64,000 nucleotides of DNA from Tritrichomonas foetus (GCA_001839685.1 MLAK01000549.1:5931-69930), one strand, 5' to 3'. Positions 42,201-51,134 are shown, numbered from the stretch's first letter. Notes: a model not told the origin generated them from the letters alone. Numbers and translations: made by a program.

Positions 42201-42586
42201 AAAATGACATGATATCTATAATTATTTGTTATATCCAATAAATAGGCATCCTCTTTAAAATCGTTTGCAATTTGCGGAGAAAATTCAATTACAACAAACT
42301 GAGACTTTTTTGGCCAAACCTCTCCACTCATTGGGGTGATATTAAATACATCTGATCGAAAATCAGCTGCAAAAGAAGCTTCGTCTCTTTGTTTGGAATT
42401 ATAAATATCGAATGTTTCAAGCGCTTCTTTTTCAGCAGATTCGCTTTTGAATTTTACCCATTTGTAATGAACTGTTTTATCGCCGTCGTTGTTGATTTTC
42501 AAGGAAAAGCGAGATGTCGAAGAAATAAACGTTTGTGGGAAAAGAATGGTATTTGGCTCGAGTCTCAACGTTTTTGCGCCTTTCAT
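33266..42586 (-). CDS. HYDIN: HYDIN homologue (ASH-domain central-pair protein)
   Basis: 3106 residues from the first ATG (the frame opens 11 codons earlier with TTG). Many ASH/MSP-like beta domains run the whole length, each with the pattern FG(x)(V/I)...N.S..P..F.I and GxIxPxxxxxxxVxF. Inserted near 1395-1680 is the HYDIN adenylate-kinase-like domain (VIVHGPHMSGCS, 1398-1409), in which Cys1408 replaces the P-loop Lys. It holds a Lys/Glu-rich insert (about 1530-1660), and an RGG-like stretch follows near 1830. HYDIN forms the C2b projection of the flagellar central pair and is needed for beating. Human and algal HYDIN are longer (about 5000 residues), so this is a compact form, with no truncation visible. 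Confidence 0.85.
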   Translation of the reverse strand: MKGAKTLRLEPNTILFPQTFISSTSRFSLKINNDGDKTVHYKWVKFKSESAEKEALETFDIYNSKQRDEASFAADFRSDVFNITPMSGEVWPKKSQFVVIEFSPQIANDFKEDAYLLDITNNYRYHVIFQGQGLPPDATFNIDTINVGHVPLDTVCEYEVILSNDGKVNVDYEVIQSNKSDLKFDFIPSKAIIPVGSQQKIKVIFSAVCVGQFNETFTFHVRGAVNFHPSLIMYGKVVGPDFLVSTKFINFGDISYGFLYTQTFEIENKSDISFDYRIRLLQDSTFSPREFNIIPNGTSVPKFSKQLVTIEFVPITIQTYNLKLALDILRAGKELAIIPITANCHCPLLKLEKSELDYEHVYIGKEYSKQLVLMNDSEFPAKFEFIMPEETNVSQAHIIVSRPRGVIKGRQDFPIDILMTPQLLGPINITGFIKVFGSDSPPMKFTINATSTGPTIKLSTSSIHFGNIPVLKPATAKLTITNASLIPASFTISIQNDIRIFSCEPTCGDIEPNDSVVVKVVAKLDDTISFSDKIVLNFVNLNPLFVDLLATGTGSPIVSSIEMNDINFNYILNEQKSYLTFTITNYGRRPQELRWTQSKPKVDDKALMNFSFKILPESTVINPREKIEHHFVAFSPVPTNFLVNVMCNATLGRNRIELFQPTVHGTVIKPLLSFSQKEMEFIHKHDAKAEEEVSTRQQTPSIHLMPSQQRTMTVTNLVKLPLNIKIDTLAPFSVQPNQFVLEPHDKMELTVIFDAAFKQDFCSEILNRKLIFSFDNHPQHLYVNLKAVFIFPNLSFSPENDLNFGNLMLNTEQTKEVTITSTPDADVEYSWQLVTDDENCDLCRIFDVYPTRGQLTSGKSENIHFSFFAYGGEGGKSTKYSATAICHIVGGPDYVINLNGAAAAINYKLNPLKIDFGHTIYDTPINQQITLTNLSDVPIAFSAKIPRSNKFSHFSITPSDGSIPANGTQNLNVNIVCGLPIEYNEDFIIQIGHFEEIKIPIHVIGRFYQFSLSLPRHPSDLAFQAATSSTISSNISSTATSVSYIPSTGSLNEKFDEIERKVLIERLSDKLLSLTGPVIGRRRRNASNEVFQGFVLSQYLLDLKSITIGEVRSAEFELCSLTPFPMSFELKTNVLKGTGFSIEPHLATNIPPGSKVPMKVVFDTAQRTNNNIGDLEYDIQFQLTEELGFSIKLHAKLILPTLGFSKNHFDFEQVIVGQSKTMTLQLQNMNNVSCEYNFGEAIPILTNSRQFYNKNDKNENEGPIFIPDPPNGILPPASFQNVKITFIPPSGMNFSMQLPINIKHNTQPRYVTLSGTGVQLRIEFDPPSLNVPPVQPFSEPSKIEVQLINPTNYQIEVFSYHFDFDLFCQHFMKKEITSEVNNVTFNQTPAASKFSLAVIVHGPHMSGCSIAAKSLGMNLHVPVISLQDIWSELIENNGASADYTAAFFARISQPDCSDGFVVDSLHALKESNETDQFILSSFKSKNCYDDTIKNPFHVVSHSVPTAAENALNYILAALDGHYVFFVGVRTSLELVNERIEKIKNKERKKKHEEEIKEKNNLFNMTEEEYNKLTEEERKIVDKKRKSLRNKIMRKEATKEQTNSTPDKKESHGRRTSRKEEGRSSRHKRSKNEDKGEKREKSSRKEEKPKDKEPRKRRNQIPTDLNDYSIVLFNLTVGSIAAKLKENSENFTAIDPQTLKRKIVEFEEEEEEEQKDLSIQQVNSIVLKEECSIDDLRKIPSHFVPTLQKLKESAFTELIPPEKIEINKNLPVPLTKFEECPPFFSIEGDEVERELPDFEEDEINASKKNRGGSRGRGGAAKGKTRGGKKKGNNGSSTTGHINFDTNKLTGRWTIPPNSRVPIVVIFDPTVIGSYKNDLLFGISNCSCDVIKLPCFGVCNHPNISRDLKHIFNKRVPRADNKTERAFVADMNEFMFGPVLVTKDKLSKNATPMYNEVIHITNPSSFKANLSLFFADSKCPFVADPPQITIEPQATADIKIGVHPNIIDTFKNTLTLVVEDQPEPFFLNFSVESCIPILEPNTTNLDFDKLLLKQERKLNLELKNTSKLPAFYQLKNVQQVAPSIEFSSVEGIINPRGSCTIKAVFSSQKPINIKKQITLEVLDKQKSKIHNSIPINVVAEAFDVLFDFQYPPKMDHLQFGTLKVQQPKLLTCNLKNKGKFPINYKIAFDPNFFQISPSDGVLNPGEKPTPINFTFKASKVVSFVNTKGITLSLTDPVTNTTTAVLPIPFSGETMYSAFTIALSKQIDFGSVPISTVITKQLVFKNEGRFAFDFETSGTVDDPPQITNNNKNARLAKKAPPPPKPRGGKGKNVSILQIGNYSVSPSNGTLNPGQSVTIDIDFQSPLPGDFNSTLKFKVTDSNPHASNDQLSVKMHVKNIVPEIETHDFEKIFPGLNLCIRYDVTKTNRTAFLEDEQVLHFMPLLLQQHSSVNLALVNIQPVPCIIDMTIKPKGRANASFPFDLSEKTVTLEPFQTKKITLGFNPVTCDNFVGFFEGIVRGSTAETKQFKFTVEGVGALPQLSILSGMDKGKGGALISNLGLTLLGFTKEKYVIIANEGVLNSHVKIVQKPNPDFEFIDAEKFEEFDLCAGQRKQLQVIFKPQKPRKAELDLSITVQDNPKNNIQLSFLGEGSAEDIVFDGLNNEDGNLVFKDCIVGRQQTVVFSMRNVGSSDVRFLWSTQNDLVFSPHVGHLKVGHSKPVKVTFFSDHQIKAGQVKVVCQISKIELTEPHAPDWDDSMKIIKYVPRSSLNPDPGQQQSSPRQEKQSSTRIKKSGSGRRNLSSSAKPTTPPPSANDTPSVSCGQQEGGDSQQQDDLVRVTEIKEEPAYTVVPGKPKDMPLKANIVADFIKYQIDTTEITFSPTMMYQTRTNEIKLTNNCLIRFDYTWHISHLVCLRTNYAQTHGAPFSVEPVTGFIEPGQTKTFKVNFEPEEVDDFTADLVCDVPFLTQMEPPIIKVSGLSRRPLCHFNVDLSDYLSAGRRHPDYTNPLPEDIRVIELFSKGIGERTSKRLELINPTSSPYEVRWNYVGEGPTPIFCDSPSSLVSSGKKQTMVFGYLPVSVKTIESLWEFHIPEHNVRVPFLFVGRIMPK

Positions 42587-43018
42587 TCTTTCAAATTGCA
42601 AAGCTTTGGTTGGTGACAAATTATATTGAAAATCAGTTCGTTATGACAGATCTTATGTAAAAAATTCAATAGTATTCTTTCAAATATTTCTATGAAAATT
42701 TGCATTTTTCAAACATTGGTCAATATCCTCAATTTCGCTTCCTTTATCCGCTGAAACATCTTTCAACTATGTTTATAATAGTTTGTATAAAATGTACACA
42801 ATATTATTTAAAATAAAAGGCGGAAAAAATCGTCATGTCAAAAGCGAAAAATATGATACCTAAATTGAATTCTATCCATTTATGAATATCACATCCTTGT
42901 GTATAATAAATTATATATATAATAAATAACAAAAATATGCAAAAAAAATTGAAGGAAAAAATTTATTTCGAACAAAAACATAAAAAAACATAATAAAGCA
43001 GTAAAAGATAGTTCAGAA
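42587..43018. other. Spacer, nothing recognised
   Basis: 432 bp AT-rich spacer between TOR and HYDIN, both on the minus strand. Confidence 0.5.
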
Positions 43019-46000
43019 TTACCACCATGGATACCATCCATGGAACATTTGACACAAATTATTATCATCCGTTGCTTGTTTGATGAGTTTGTCAACTTGA
43101 TCAGATACTGACAGTTCTTCATTTTGGTTGAAATCTCTTCCTTTCAATTTATCATTGATTCTCCTCAAAATTGTTTTGGCAGAATTTGCACCTTGGTTTT
43201 CATTTACGATAATCCATTGTAACAAAGGATCATATTCGAAAACTTCAAGAAGTCCACTAATTTGGTCACTATTTGATCTAATTAAAGACATAACATTTTC
43301 ACAAGAAGTTCTAAAAGTTCCTTCAATTTTAGAAACTTCAAGTCCGTTCTTTAAAATTCTTGTGAGTCGAAATGGAACTTTTTCTGGGAATTTTTGTCTA
43401 GTCTGTGTAACTTCAAAACAATCACCAAAATCAATATGTACAAGTTTAGCTGATTTTTCTTTGAACATGATATTCGATAAATGTCTGTCACCTAATCCAA
43501 GTATATAACCAGCCATTGATGTCATTGCTAATGATGCAGTATACAATGTGCGTCTTGAAAGCCAATGTTCAGAACCAGAAGAATCCAATAACAATATTTT
43601 TTCCATATCATCGCCTTTCGTATTCCTAAATCCTGTTAAATATACATTCAATTTTTTATCAAGAGGTATTAAATTATATTGTTGGGCAGTACCGCCTGCA
43701 GCGTTGAAGGAAGCTTGAGATTCGGCTTCTATTGGAACATTTATTTTCTTTCGATATTCCATAATTTTGTTTGAAACAGTTTGACACCCTTGAACCCATC
43801 CAATTAATCCCATTTCACTTGTTAATGGAATAACTTTATATGTTGTTATATTTAGTCTATTTTTTAGTGGTATTGAAGAATGTTGGACCAAGCGATTGAT
43901 GAAACCGAATAATTGCATGACGCGTTCATCCAATCTGGTATCTTCATTAGCTTTTAATAAAAATGTATATTTAAGACCATCACTACCCGTCATAGTAAGT
44001 TTCCTTGGTCTTTGTTGAGACTTTAAAACTTTAATTTTCTTTTTAATTCCTTTCAAAGTCACTGATTTTGCACCAGGAATAACAATTTCTTCATCTTTAA
44101 TCTTCGATAAACTTGGTGATGCATCTGCTAAAGGAATAACATCAAGGGATTGAACAATTGGTTTAATGTATCTAAAAATATTATGGAATATTTTCCAAGA
44201 AGAATGAAGATACACTGGATTTCGTGTTTTTTCATAATTTTTTATATATGTGTGTGCTTCATAAAGTTGGGCACCAAATTGTCGAGCAAAAGACACTTCA
44301 AATAAAGTTTCAGGTGGATGTGATATTAATTCGAATAGAGGCAGAATCAAATTCAGCATTTCTTGATCATTGTTACGCGAATAAATTGCACGTGCAGCTT
44401 CATCTAACTGAGTTTGCCATAGTTCCCACCATGATGAGCCAATTCGAATTAATTCTTTAGTGAAATGAAGGGTTCTACCAATGATGTTTGGAAATTGTTG
44501 TCTTAGTTTCTCAATTACATTTTGTGCAGAAGCTTGTCGCTCTTGATTGTTGCATTTAAGAGGAATCATTAATGAATATAAAACAGTATGTGGATATTCT
44601 ATGCCAATTGAATATAATAAATCTTCTATAATTTTTACAAAAGATGCATCATTTGAATTAAAGTGGGCAATAATTTGTGGTAAAACGTCTATCCATGCCT
44701 TGGGAACAATTTCGTGAGCCCGTTCTTTAAATCGAGAAAATATTTGTTGATTTCCACTACTAAATAAAGCAGATAAAATTGGAAGTGTGAACATTAAATG
44801 TTCACTGTCTGAACAATACAATAAGCCATTAATTGAAGCATCAAAAGCAATCAATTTTTTACTTGGATCTTGATTGGACAAAATCAAATTTACCTTTGAC
44901 CATAATTTCCAAACATCGGCTCTTTTTCCTGTGTTGGAAATTGCAGGCTCAATCATTGCTTTTGCTTCATTCACTTTATTCATTGACAAAAGCCATCTTC
45001 CTGCCACAATTCGATTCTCAAACTCACTACATAACTCCGAATTATGGATAGAATCTGTTGAGGTGTTGGATAAGGTTTTTGCACTTTCGTTGATTTGCTT
45101 GATGATGTTGTTGAGGGCTTGTTCGCGTTTACCATTGGACCAATCAATCATTGCATTGATTTTAGTGAGTTCTGATTGAGAAAATGATGGGCATACCTTT
45201 AATGCAGTTACTGCTACGTCGGTTTGTTTATTTGTCACTAATGAATTAATGAGTCTTGTAATTAATGGCTTCATTTCTTCGCCAGATAAAACTAATGAGC
45301 GAATACAAATATGTTGGTAAAGATCAAAAGGAGTATCAGGAAGATGATCAAACCTTGATTGCCATTGTGTAGAATTATTTTCAAGTTGAATTTTCATATT
45401 TTGTTTATCATAAAAATCAGCTGTTTCCATTTTCTTTTTAATTTGTTTGTAATTAAGAACGCTTTCCAAGTCATATAATAAAGATACTGTACTAAATTCA
45501 GAAAGACTACGTTCATAATCTTCAGAGATTAAAAGTAAAATTCTTTCGTATGCTTTAGCTTTAATTTTATTAATTTTTTCTTGAACACAGTCATAATCGC
45601 CATCAATTAAATTTAAGATAACTTGGTAGAAAAGTGAAGCTGGATCATCAGAAGTTAATTTTCGTGTTTCTTTTGCAAATTCATCTAATTCAAGAAGATG
45701 CCAAAGTGCAGAAAGTTTGCAAAGTTGATTATCATGCGACTTGAGCTTTAATTGTTGGAATTGGAACATTTTTTGAAGGCAGTTTAAAGCTTTATTCATT
45801 AATTCTTTATCATTAGGATTACTTTTAAGTTGCTCTTCATATCCTTCATATGCTTGATCCCAAAGTCCAAGTTTCTCTTTCATTCCTGCATCAATGACTA
45901 TTCCACGTTCTGCAGAACATGTTAAAATTCCTTTATTTGCAAGTGGTAAGCCAAGTTGTTGATTAATCAATAAGATTTCTTCGGTGACACTTCTAGAATG

Positions 46001-49000
46001 AGCATTATTAGGATGATCAAATAACACTTCAGCAAATCTAAGTGCCATTGGCATATGTTCACAGCTTATTGCTTTTTGGCAAATGACTTCAGAAGTAATT
46101 GGTAAAGGTTTTTGAAGGAATTCAAGTAACTGTAAAACTTCGAGAAATATTCGTGTGATCATTCTTGGAACATTATCAGATGAAAATACAGTGTTAATAA
46201 TGGAATTAATAGTACTACCGATTTCAGATGATGGTGGAAACAAATACAACATTGTTATAGAAATTGGTGTCAAAGCATCTTTCAAACTATTATGTCTTTC
46301 AGCAAGTAATGCACAAATTTCAATAGCTCGTAAAGGACTATGACTAATTATTGATGAATAAAATTCTTCGCCCCAAGTTTTCCAGCGTGCTTCATCGAAT
46401 TCATTACTAGGTTTATTGATTTGAATTTGAATGTCTTTTTGATTTTTGACATCAACTTTAGATGTACCGATTTTTCCCATTTTCTCAGGGGAACAGAGTT
46501 TTCGAACAGAATCAGTAATTGGAAATCCATATTCAAATGAACGAATCACTGACATTAATGGTGCAGAATCAGAAATTGCTAGTACTGATCGAATTTGTGA
46601 AACATATAAAAGGAATGGTTTTCCAACTTGAACAGCCACAATTGTTAAAATGTCAACAATGAAGTCTGTCAAATTTTTATTTACTGAAGCAGCTTGGAGC
46701 ATGGTATGAATGATTATTGATGCATACTTTACTGTTCCACCAAAGGCGAAAATTGTTTTAAGTTGAATCAATGCTTCTCGACAACCATTTGTACTAACAG
46801 CATTTAAAATAATCCATGAAAGAATAGGTGGATAAGCAATATAATCAATTGTTGATATATAATTCTCCATTGCTTCAAAAACGTTCAAAATTGGTAAGAC
46901 AATTGCAACTGGAGCAGATTCAAAGTCTTTAACTAAGCGTGTAGTTAATTTAGGTAATAATGGAGCCATTGCTTCGGGAAGGAATCTTAAGACATGGATT
47001 GCAGTACGTGTTAGAAGTGCCTGTTCCATGTTTTGCCACTGATCACAAATAATATTGACTATAGTCGGTACAATCGATGCACATTTTTCTCCAACAACTG
47101 CTAAAAATACTTGCATTGATGAAAAAATAGTGGATATAGTTGATGGTGATGGTGAATGAAGTAATAAATCAATTCTATGAACGAGTTCGTCTGTTAATGA
47201 TTCGCTAATTAATCTGCATGACTTTAGAATTAAAACTAAAGCATTTACTGCATCAGAATGTAAAGCAGCTAATGAATCATGTGCAAGAACATGTAAAATA
47301 TGTGAAATAGCAACGCCAACTGAAGCATAAACCAATTTTTCTTGAGGGTTGTCATTTGGGCATTGCGTAATAAAACTATTGGCGGTTGTAATAGTTTTAC
47401 AATCATGATCATATTCTTCAGATTTATAAGAAATTAATGAAGGATTAACTGCCCCAACCATTGACAAAGCTTCAAATAATAAATCATAGTTAACTTCAAC
47501 ACTATGTAAATTTGTCAATTTAATTAATTGATTAATTAATTTTGAATTTTTATTATAAATCGAAAACTTCAATGATGTGCATTGAATTGACGAAATAAAT
47601 AACTTTAAGGCGGAATTTAAAAACTTTTTAGATGAATGAGTCACTAAATTATTCATTAGGTGTCTCACAAGCGATTCTTCATTAACATCTTTTGGTGAAA
47701 TTCGAACTAAATATGAAAGTACTTCAAGTGCATCAGAAAATAATTGGCCAGGCTCATCTAAAATGCGTTTAACAATAAATGAAGAATAACAAGTAAGCAT
47801 AGATAAAGCAATATCTGAATTATGAGTATGTGGAACAGAAAACGCCACTTTGCTTAATACTAAAAATGCTTCTAAATAATCTTTGTTTAATTTAGTTGTA
47901 TGCTTTAAATCACGAATACTTTGTGTCAGAAATTGTGTGATTGTATTTTCCACGTTTTGTAAACTCAAAAATCGAGTTAAGTAAAGAGAAGAGTATAAAC
48001 GAATTTTTCTATTAAAATCAGTTAATAGCATTTGAAAAGAACTAATTATTTCTTTACTAGTTAAACTTGTTGAACTTAAAAATTTGATTGTATAAACACG
48101 AATTGATTCTTCGGTTTCTATACCTATATAAGTAAGTAAAACTAAAACTATTTCTTCTGTATGCAAACTATTTTGATAATTGATTAGAAAATCAACTACA
48201 TAACTTCGAACTTTAAAATCTGGATGGTATAAATGTTTGCTATATTGTATTGCATTTGATAAAGTTAGCAAGTTTGTAGGAATTTGGAATCGAACAAAAT
48301 AGTCAAAAATTAATTCAAGTTGATCGCAATTTGGATGCTCATTTAAAATTTCTTTATCTGCCATAATTAAAAAGTTATTGAGTATAAATAATTGTAATGA
48401 TGGCTCGTTTTCAATCACGGCTGTGAAGCCTTTTAATAAATATGGTGAAATATGTTGTTTGAAAATGATTTCTGAATCTTCTTTGAACCTTGCCACATTT
48501 ACTATTAATGCAGCTAGATAAGCATATAGTGCTTGTTCACAATCTAAAGCTTCAAAAATTGCCTTTTTGCATTTTTCGATGTATTTTAATTCTTCTGTTG
48601 AATATTTGTGATGATGATTGAAAATGAACTTACCAAATGATATTAGAGCTTCATTTCGATTTGGTAATTTTTTATGAAGCATTGGTTCAATTTTTGTAAA
48701 AAATATAATGTTGTGACTTGAATCGAATAAATCTGGAGATGTTTTAACTTGAAATGGAATAAACGAAAGTGCTGATAGTTTCTTTTCAAGAATAGGTGAA
48801 TCAAGATTTTCAAAATCAACTGAAGAAAAACTAAACCGCGATTTCAATTCAGGACATTCTTCTAGAATAATTTCTGAGCCCAAAACAAAGCCTTCTTGTG
48901 TTTTAATAGCTTTATTAACTAATTGTGTGGCAAATTTTGATGCAAGGAAGGCATTCTGATCACGGAAATCGCTCTTCAATAAAGTCACAAGTAATTCACC

Positions 49001-49612
49001 TGTCAAATGCCTGACATCTTCATTATCGGTTTTGTGAAGAATATATGCAATCATTGATTGAACCCGTGTAATTACTGGTTCAATACAAAAAGGAAATTTG
49101 CGAATTAATAAAATCAATGTATATATTCCAGATTTGACTGCATTCGGATCAGTGCTGCCGCATAGCGACCATACTTTATCTCGAATCGGCTGTAAAATTA
49201 AAAGGATCGATGAGCGTAAGGAGCGATATAAATATTGCAAAATACTTTCGAAAAATATGTAGACACTGGGATCTGGCTCTGGCTCAAATGACATAATATA
49301 TGTAGCCATTCGGTTTGCCTTCGCTCGATTGTCGCTAAAATCAATATCAATTAACGCGGAATATATAATTAATGTATTTTTTGGTGTTTGGCAAGAAATC
49401 GCTTTGAATATCTCATTGATAGTTTTTCGATCGTCGTTCATTTGCATATCGGCTTGATAACGCTTTATAACGTAATTTTGGAAATTATTTATGGAAATAT
49501 AATATAATTCTTGGTCATTGCTTTCGTAAACCGAGATCAGCGTATCGATATACTTCGAGTAAGAATCTGATGTGTCGTTTAGATCCAAACGTGCTTGAGA
49601 AAGTGTTCTCAT
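43019..49612 (-). CDS. TOR: TOR (target of rapamycin) PIKK kinase
   Basis: 2197 residues. HEAT repeats fill about 1-1100, then FAT (about 1150-1680), FRB (about 1725-1815), the PIKK kinase domain (about 1850-2130) and a FATC end (IKQATDDNNLCQMFHGWYPWW). The FRB block with WWELWQTQLDEAARAIY and the kinase motifs GLGDRHLSNIM (Asp2042) and HIDFGDCFE (Asp2061) identify TOR rather than other PIKKs. TOR is the catalytic subunit of nutrient-sensing complexes on endomembranes. The FRB residue matching human Ser2035 is Ala1740, and Trp2101 is kept as Trp1806. The length is below the usual 2400-2550, mainly from a shorter HEAT region. Confidence 0.93.
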   Translation of the reverse strand: MRTLSQARLDLNDTSDSYSKYIDTLISVYESNDQELYYISINNFQNYVIKRYQADMQMNDDRKTINEIFKAISCQTPKNTLIIYSALIDIDFSDNRAKANRMATYIMSFEPEPDPSVYIFFESILQYLYRSLRSSILLILQPIRDKVWSLCGSTDPNAVKSGIYTLILLIRKFPFCIEPVITRVQSMIAYILHKTDNEDVRHLTGELLVTLLKSDFRDQNAFLASKFATQLVNKAIKTQEGFVLGSEIILEECPELKSRFSFSSVDFENLDSPILEKKLSALSFIPFQVKTSPDLFDSSHNIIFFTKIEPMLHKKLPNRNEALISFGKFIFNHHHKYSTEELKYIEKCKKAIFEALDCEQALYAYLAALIVNVARFKEDSEIIFKQHISPYLLKGFTAVIENEPSLQLFILNNFLIMADKEILNEHPNCDQLELIFDYFVRFQIPTNLLTLSNAIQYSKHLYHPDFKVRSYVVDFLINYQNSLHTEEIVLVLLTYIGIETEESIRVYTIKFLSSTSLTSKEIISSFQMLLTDFNRKIRLYSSLYLTRFLSLQNVENTITQFLTQSIRDLKHTTKLNKDYLEAFLVLSKVAFSVPHTHNSDIALSMLTCYSSFIVKRILDEPGQLFSDALEVLSYLVRISPKDVNEESLVRHLMNNLVTHSSKKFLNSALKLFISSIQCTSLKFSIYNKNSKLINQLIKLTNLHSVEVNYDLLFEALSMVGAVNPSLISYKSEEYDHDCKTITTANSFITQCPNDNPQEKLVYASVGVAISHILHVLAHDSLAALHSDAVNALVLILKSCRLISESLTDELVHRIDLLLHSPSPSTISTIFSSMQVFLAVVGEKCASIVPTIVNIICDQWQNMEQALLTRTAIHVLRFLPEAMAPLLPKLTTRLVKDFESAPVAIVLPILNVFEAMENYISTIDYIAYPPILSWIILNAVSTNGCREALIQLKTIFAFGGTVKYASIIIHTMLQAASVNKNLTDFIVDILTIVAVQVGKPFLLYVSQIRSVLAISDSAPLMSVIRSFEYGFPITDSVRKLCSPEKMGKIGTSKVDVKNQKDIQIQINKPSNEFDEARWKTWGEEFYSSIISHSPLRAIEICALLAERHNSLKDALTPISITMLYLFPPSSEIGSTINSIINTVFSSDNVPRMITRIFLEVLQLLEFLQKPLPITSEVICQKAISCEHMPMALRFAEVLFDHPNNAHSRSVTEEILLINQQLGLPLANKGILTCSAERGIVIDAGMKEKLGLWDQAYEGYEEQLKSNPNDKELMNKALNCLQKMFQFQQLKLKSHDNQLCKLSALWHLLELDEFAKETRKLTSDDPASLFYQVILNLIDGDYDCVQEKINKIKAKAYERILLLISEDYERSLSEFSTVSLLYDLESVLNYKQIKKKMETADFYDKQNMKIQLENNSTQWQSRFDHLPDTPFDLYQHICIRSLVLSGEEMKPLITRLINSLVTNKQTDVAVTALKVCPSFSQSELTKINAMIDWSNGKREQALNNIIKQINESAKTLSNTSTDSIHNSELCSEFENRIVAGRWLLSMNKVNEAKAMIEPAISNTGKRADVWKLWSKVNLILSNQDPSKKLIAFDASINGLLYCSDSEHLMFTLPILSALFSSGNQQIFSRFKERAHEIVPKAWIDVLPQIIAHFNSNDASFVKIIEDLLYSIGIEYPHTVLYSLMIPLKCNNQERQASAQNVIEKLRQQFPNIIGRTLHFTKELIRIGSSWWELWQTQLDEAARAIYSRNNDQEMLNLILPLFELISHPPETLFEVSFARQFGAQLYEAHTYIKNYEKTRNPVYLHSSWKIFHNIFRYIKPIVQSLDVIPLADASPSLSKIKDEEIVIPGAKSVTLKGIKKKIKVLKSQQRPRKLTMTGSDGLKYTFLLKANEDTRLDERVMQLFGFINRLVQHSSIPLKNRLNITTYKVIPLTSEMGLIGWVQGCQTVSNKIMEYRKKINVPIEAESQASFNAAGGTAQQYNLIPLDKKLNVYLTGFRNTKGDDMEKILLLDSSGSEHWLSRRTLYTASLAMTSMAGYILGLGDRHLSNIMFKEKSAKLVHIDFGDCFEVTQTRQKFPEKVPFRLTRILKNGLEVSKIEGTFRTSCENVMSLIRSNSDQISGLLEVFEYDPLLQWIIVNENQGANSAKTILRRINDKLKGRDFNQNEELSVSDQVDKLIKQATDDNNLCQMFHGWYPWW

Positions 49613-50069
49613 AAAATCTTGTCAGATGATACTGATTATCGTCTTATTGAAAAAGTTTTGATTTGTAAAATGACTCAATTTATCAAATGACAATAATTCA
49701 TGTTTTTATTGCTTATATCGAGATAAAATGGAATGATAAATCGTTGAAAACAAAATAAATTTGGTTCTAAATATATAGTGATAGTTTGAAATTCATGTGA
49801 TTCATTTTTTATATCCTAATGGAAACTTTATTCATTGAATAAGAAAGCATAATAAATAAAAAGAAAGCGTAATCATCAAAATTTATTAGAACATCTTTTG
49901 ACCAACAAAACGAAAGAAAAATTGTTGGAACAGATTATGAATTATTGAAATTTGCAAAAAATAGAAGCTAATTTGATTTATGTTAGGTTTTTTAAACATT
50001 ATATGGTGATATCAATATGGAACCCTAGATCTCAACATAACCAGCTATTTTCGCATGACTTGTAATTCC
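49613..50069. other. Spacer upstream of TOR
   Basis: AT-rich, holds the TOR promoter. Nothing else seen. Confidence 0.45.
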
Positions 50070-50599
50070 TCACTTACTAAAACACTCAATCTGTTCTAGT
50101 CGATGAAGATATTATGTATATTCGGGGAAATCATCATTTTTATTTGGCATATATCATCAAATTCTGTGGAGTCTAGTTGAAAACATTGGGAAATTCTTAT
50201 GAAAGCTCCAACAAACTGAATCACGATTCGGATCATCTTTAAGATAATCAATCAAACCTGAACATCCATTCTTTCCAATTCTCTAATTCCAAAATGTAAT
50301 ACAACATCAACATAGTATGGTATTAAATCTATTATCCAACGATAATTTTCTATCGATACTCTTTTAAAGACTTTTATCAAAAACTTTGAAACAATTAAGA
50401 AAAAATATCGATTTTTTAAGTGTTTATTTTTGATAAAATTTCTTAAAATAGAAATAATATCATGATGAATCAAAAACCATATTCATCTGGTGAATACAGA
50501 CAAACAGTGAACAATTTGAATGTTTCCGGAAAATAAAATAAAGTATTTTGATGAATTAAAACATTTGATTGTGACAGTAGCAACAGGTTTATAATAATG
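50070..50599 (-). pseudogene. Degraded coding region, family unknown
   Basis: On the minus strand a protein-like frame runs from about 50599 (YYKPVATVTIKC) through an in-frame TGA at 50485-50483 and continues as IISILRNFIKNKHLKN, NYRWIIDLIPYYVDVV and HFGIRELERMDVQ. Near 50255 the frame shifts by one and continues as GLIDYLKDDPNRDSVCWSF and HKNFPMFSTRLHRI, broken by three further stops, to TGA at 50072-50070. Helix-like and low in bias, it reads as a real protein that has decayed. The family is not recognised. Confidence 0.5.
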
Positions 50600-50771
50600 T
50601 AAATATCAAAAAGAAATATATAATTATAAAAAAGGAATATATAATTACCTATTTAGTACGTATTTAAATGTATAAAAGTTTATTTCCTGGGAAAAAAGAA
50701 ACAGGATGAAGATGATTTAAATCACTTCAAAAAGAAAAACACAATCAAAGAAATTTAATGGAATTATTTTT

Positions 50772-51134
50772 TTAGATTAAAGAATTGGGAAAAAATTGAG
50801 CTCGAAATATCAAAAACTTTGTAATATTTTCATCATCTTCATATGGTCTGTTATGTGAATTTTCTATTCTTGAGTTTAATTGACTTTGAAAATATGTGAC
50901 AATACTTTGAGGTTCTGGATTAATTTCCTATTGATAATAAACTGTATTGATTTGTTCACATAATTTATGCATTTCAGAATCAAGATTCTGGGTGATTTAT
51001 ATTCTATCTTTGCAATTCTGAATTAATTAATTCAATTCTTGTACTTGATGGCATGCACAAATCATCATATTAAATGGGTTCTGTTCTATAATAGGATTTG
51101 TTCTAGTATATCAAGCTATATTCTTTCATTTAAA
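50772..51134 (-). pseudogene. Second degraded coding region with five in-frame stops
   Basis: One minus-strand frame, ending at TAA 50774-50772, reads as plausible protein (DSEMHKLCEQINTVYY, EINPEPQSIVTYFQSQ, NSHNRPYEDDENITKF) but is cut by stops at 51128-51126, 51113-51111, 51029-51027, 50999-50997 and 50930-50928. Each stop is one C-to-T change from Arg or Gln. It may be part of the same dead gene as 50070-50599. Family unknown. Confidence 0.35.

Noticed and set aside
42587..42619. Eleven-codon extension of HYDIN
   Set aside because: Begins with TTG, which eukaryotic ribosomes rarely use; the ATG at 42586 is taken.
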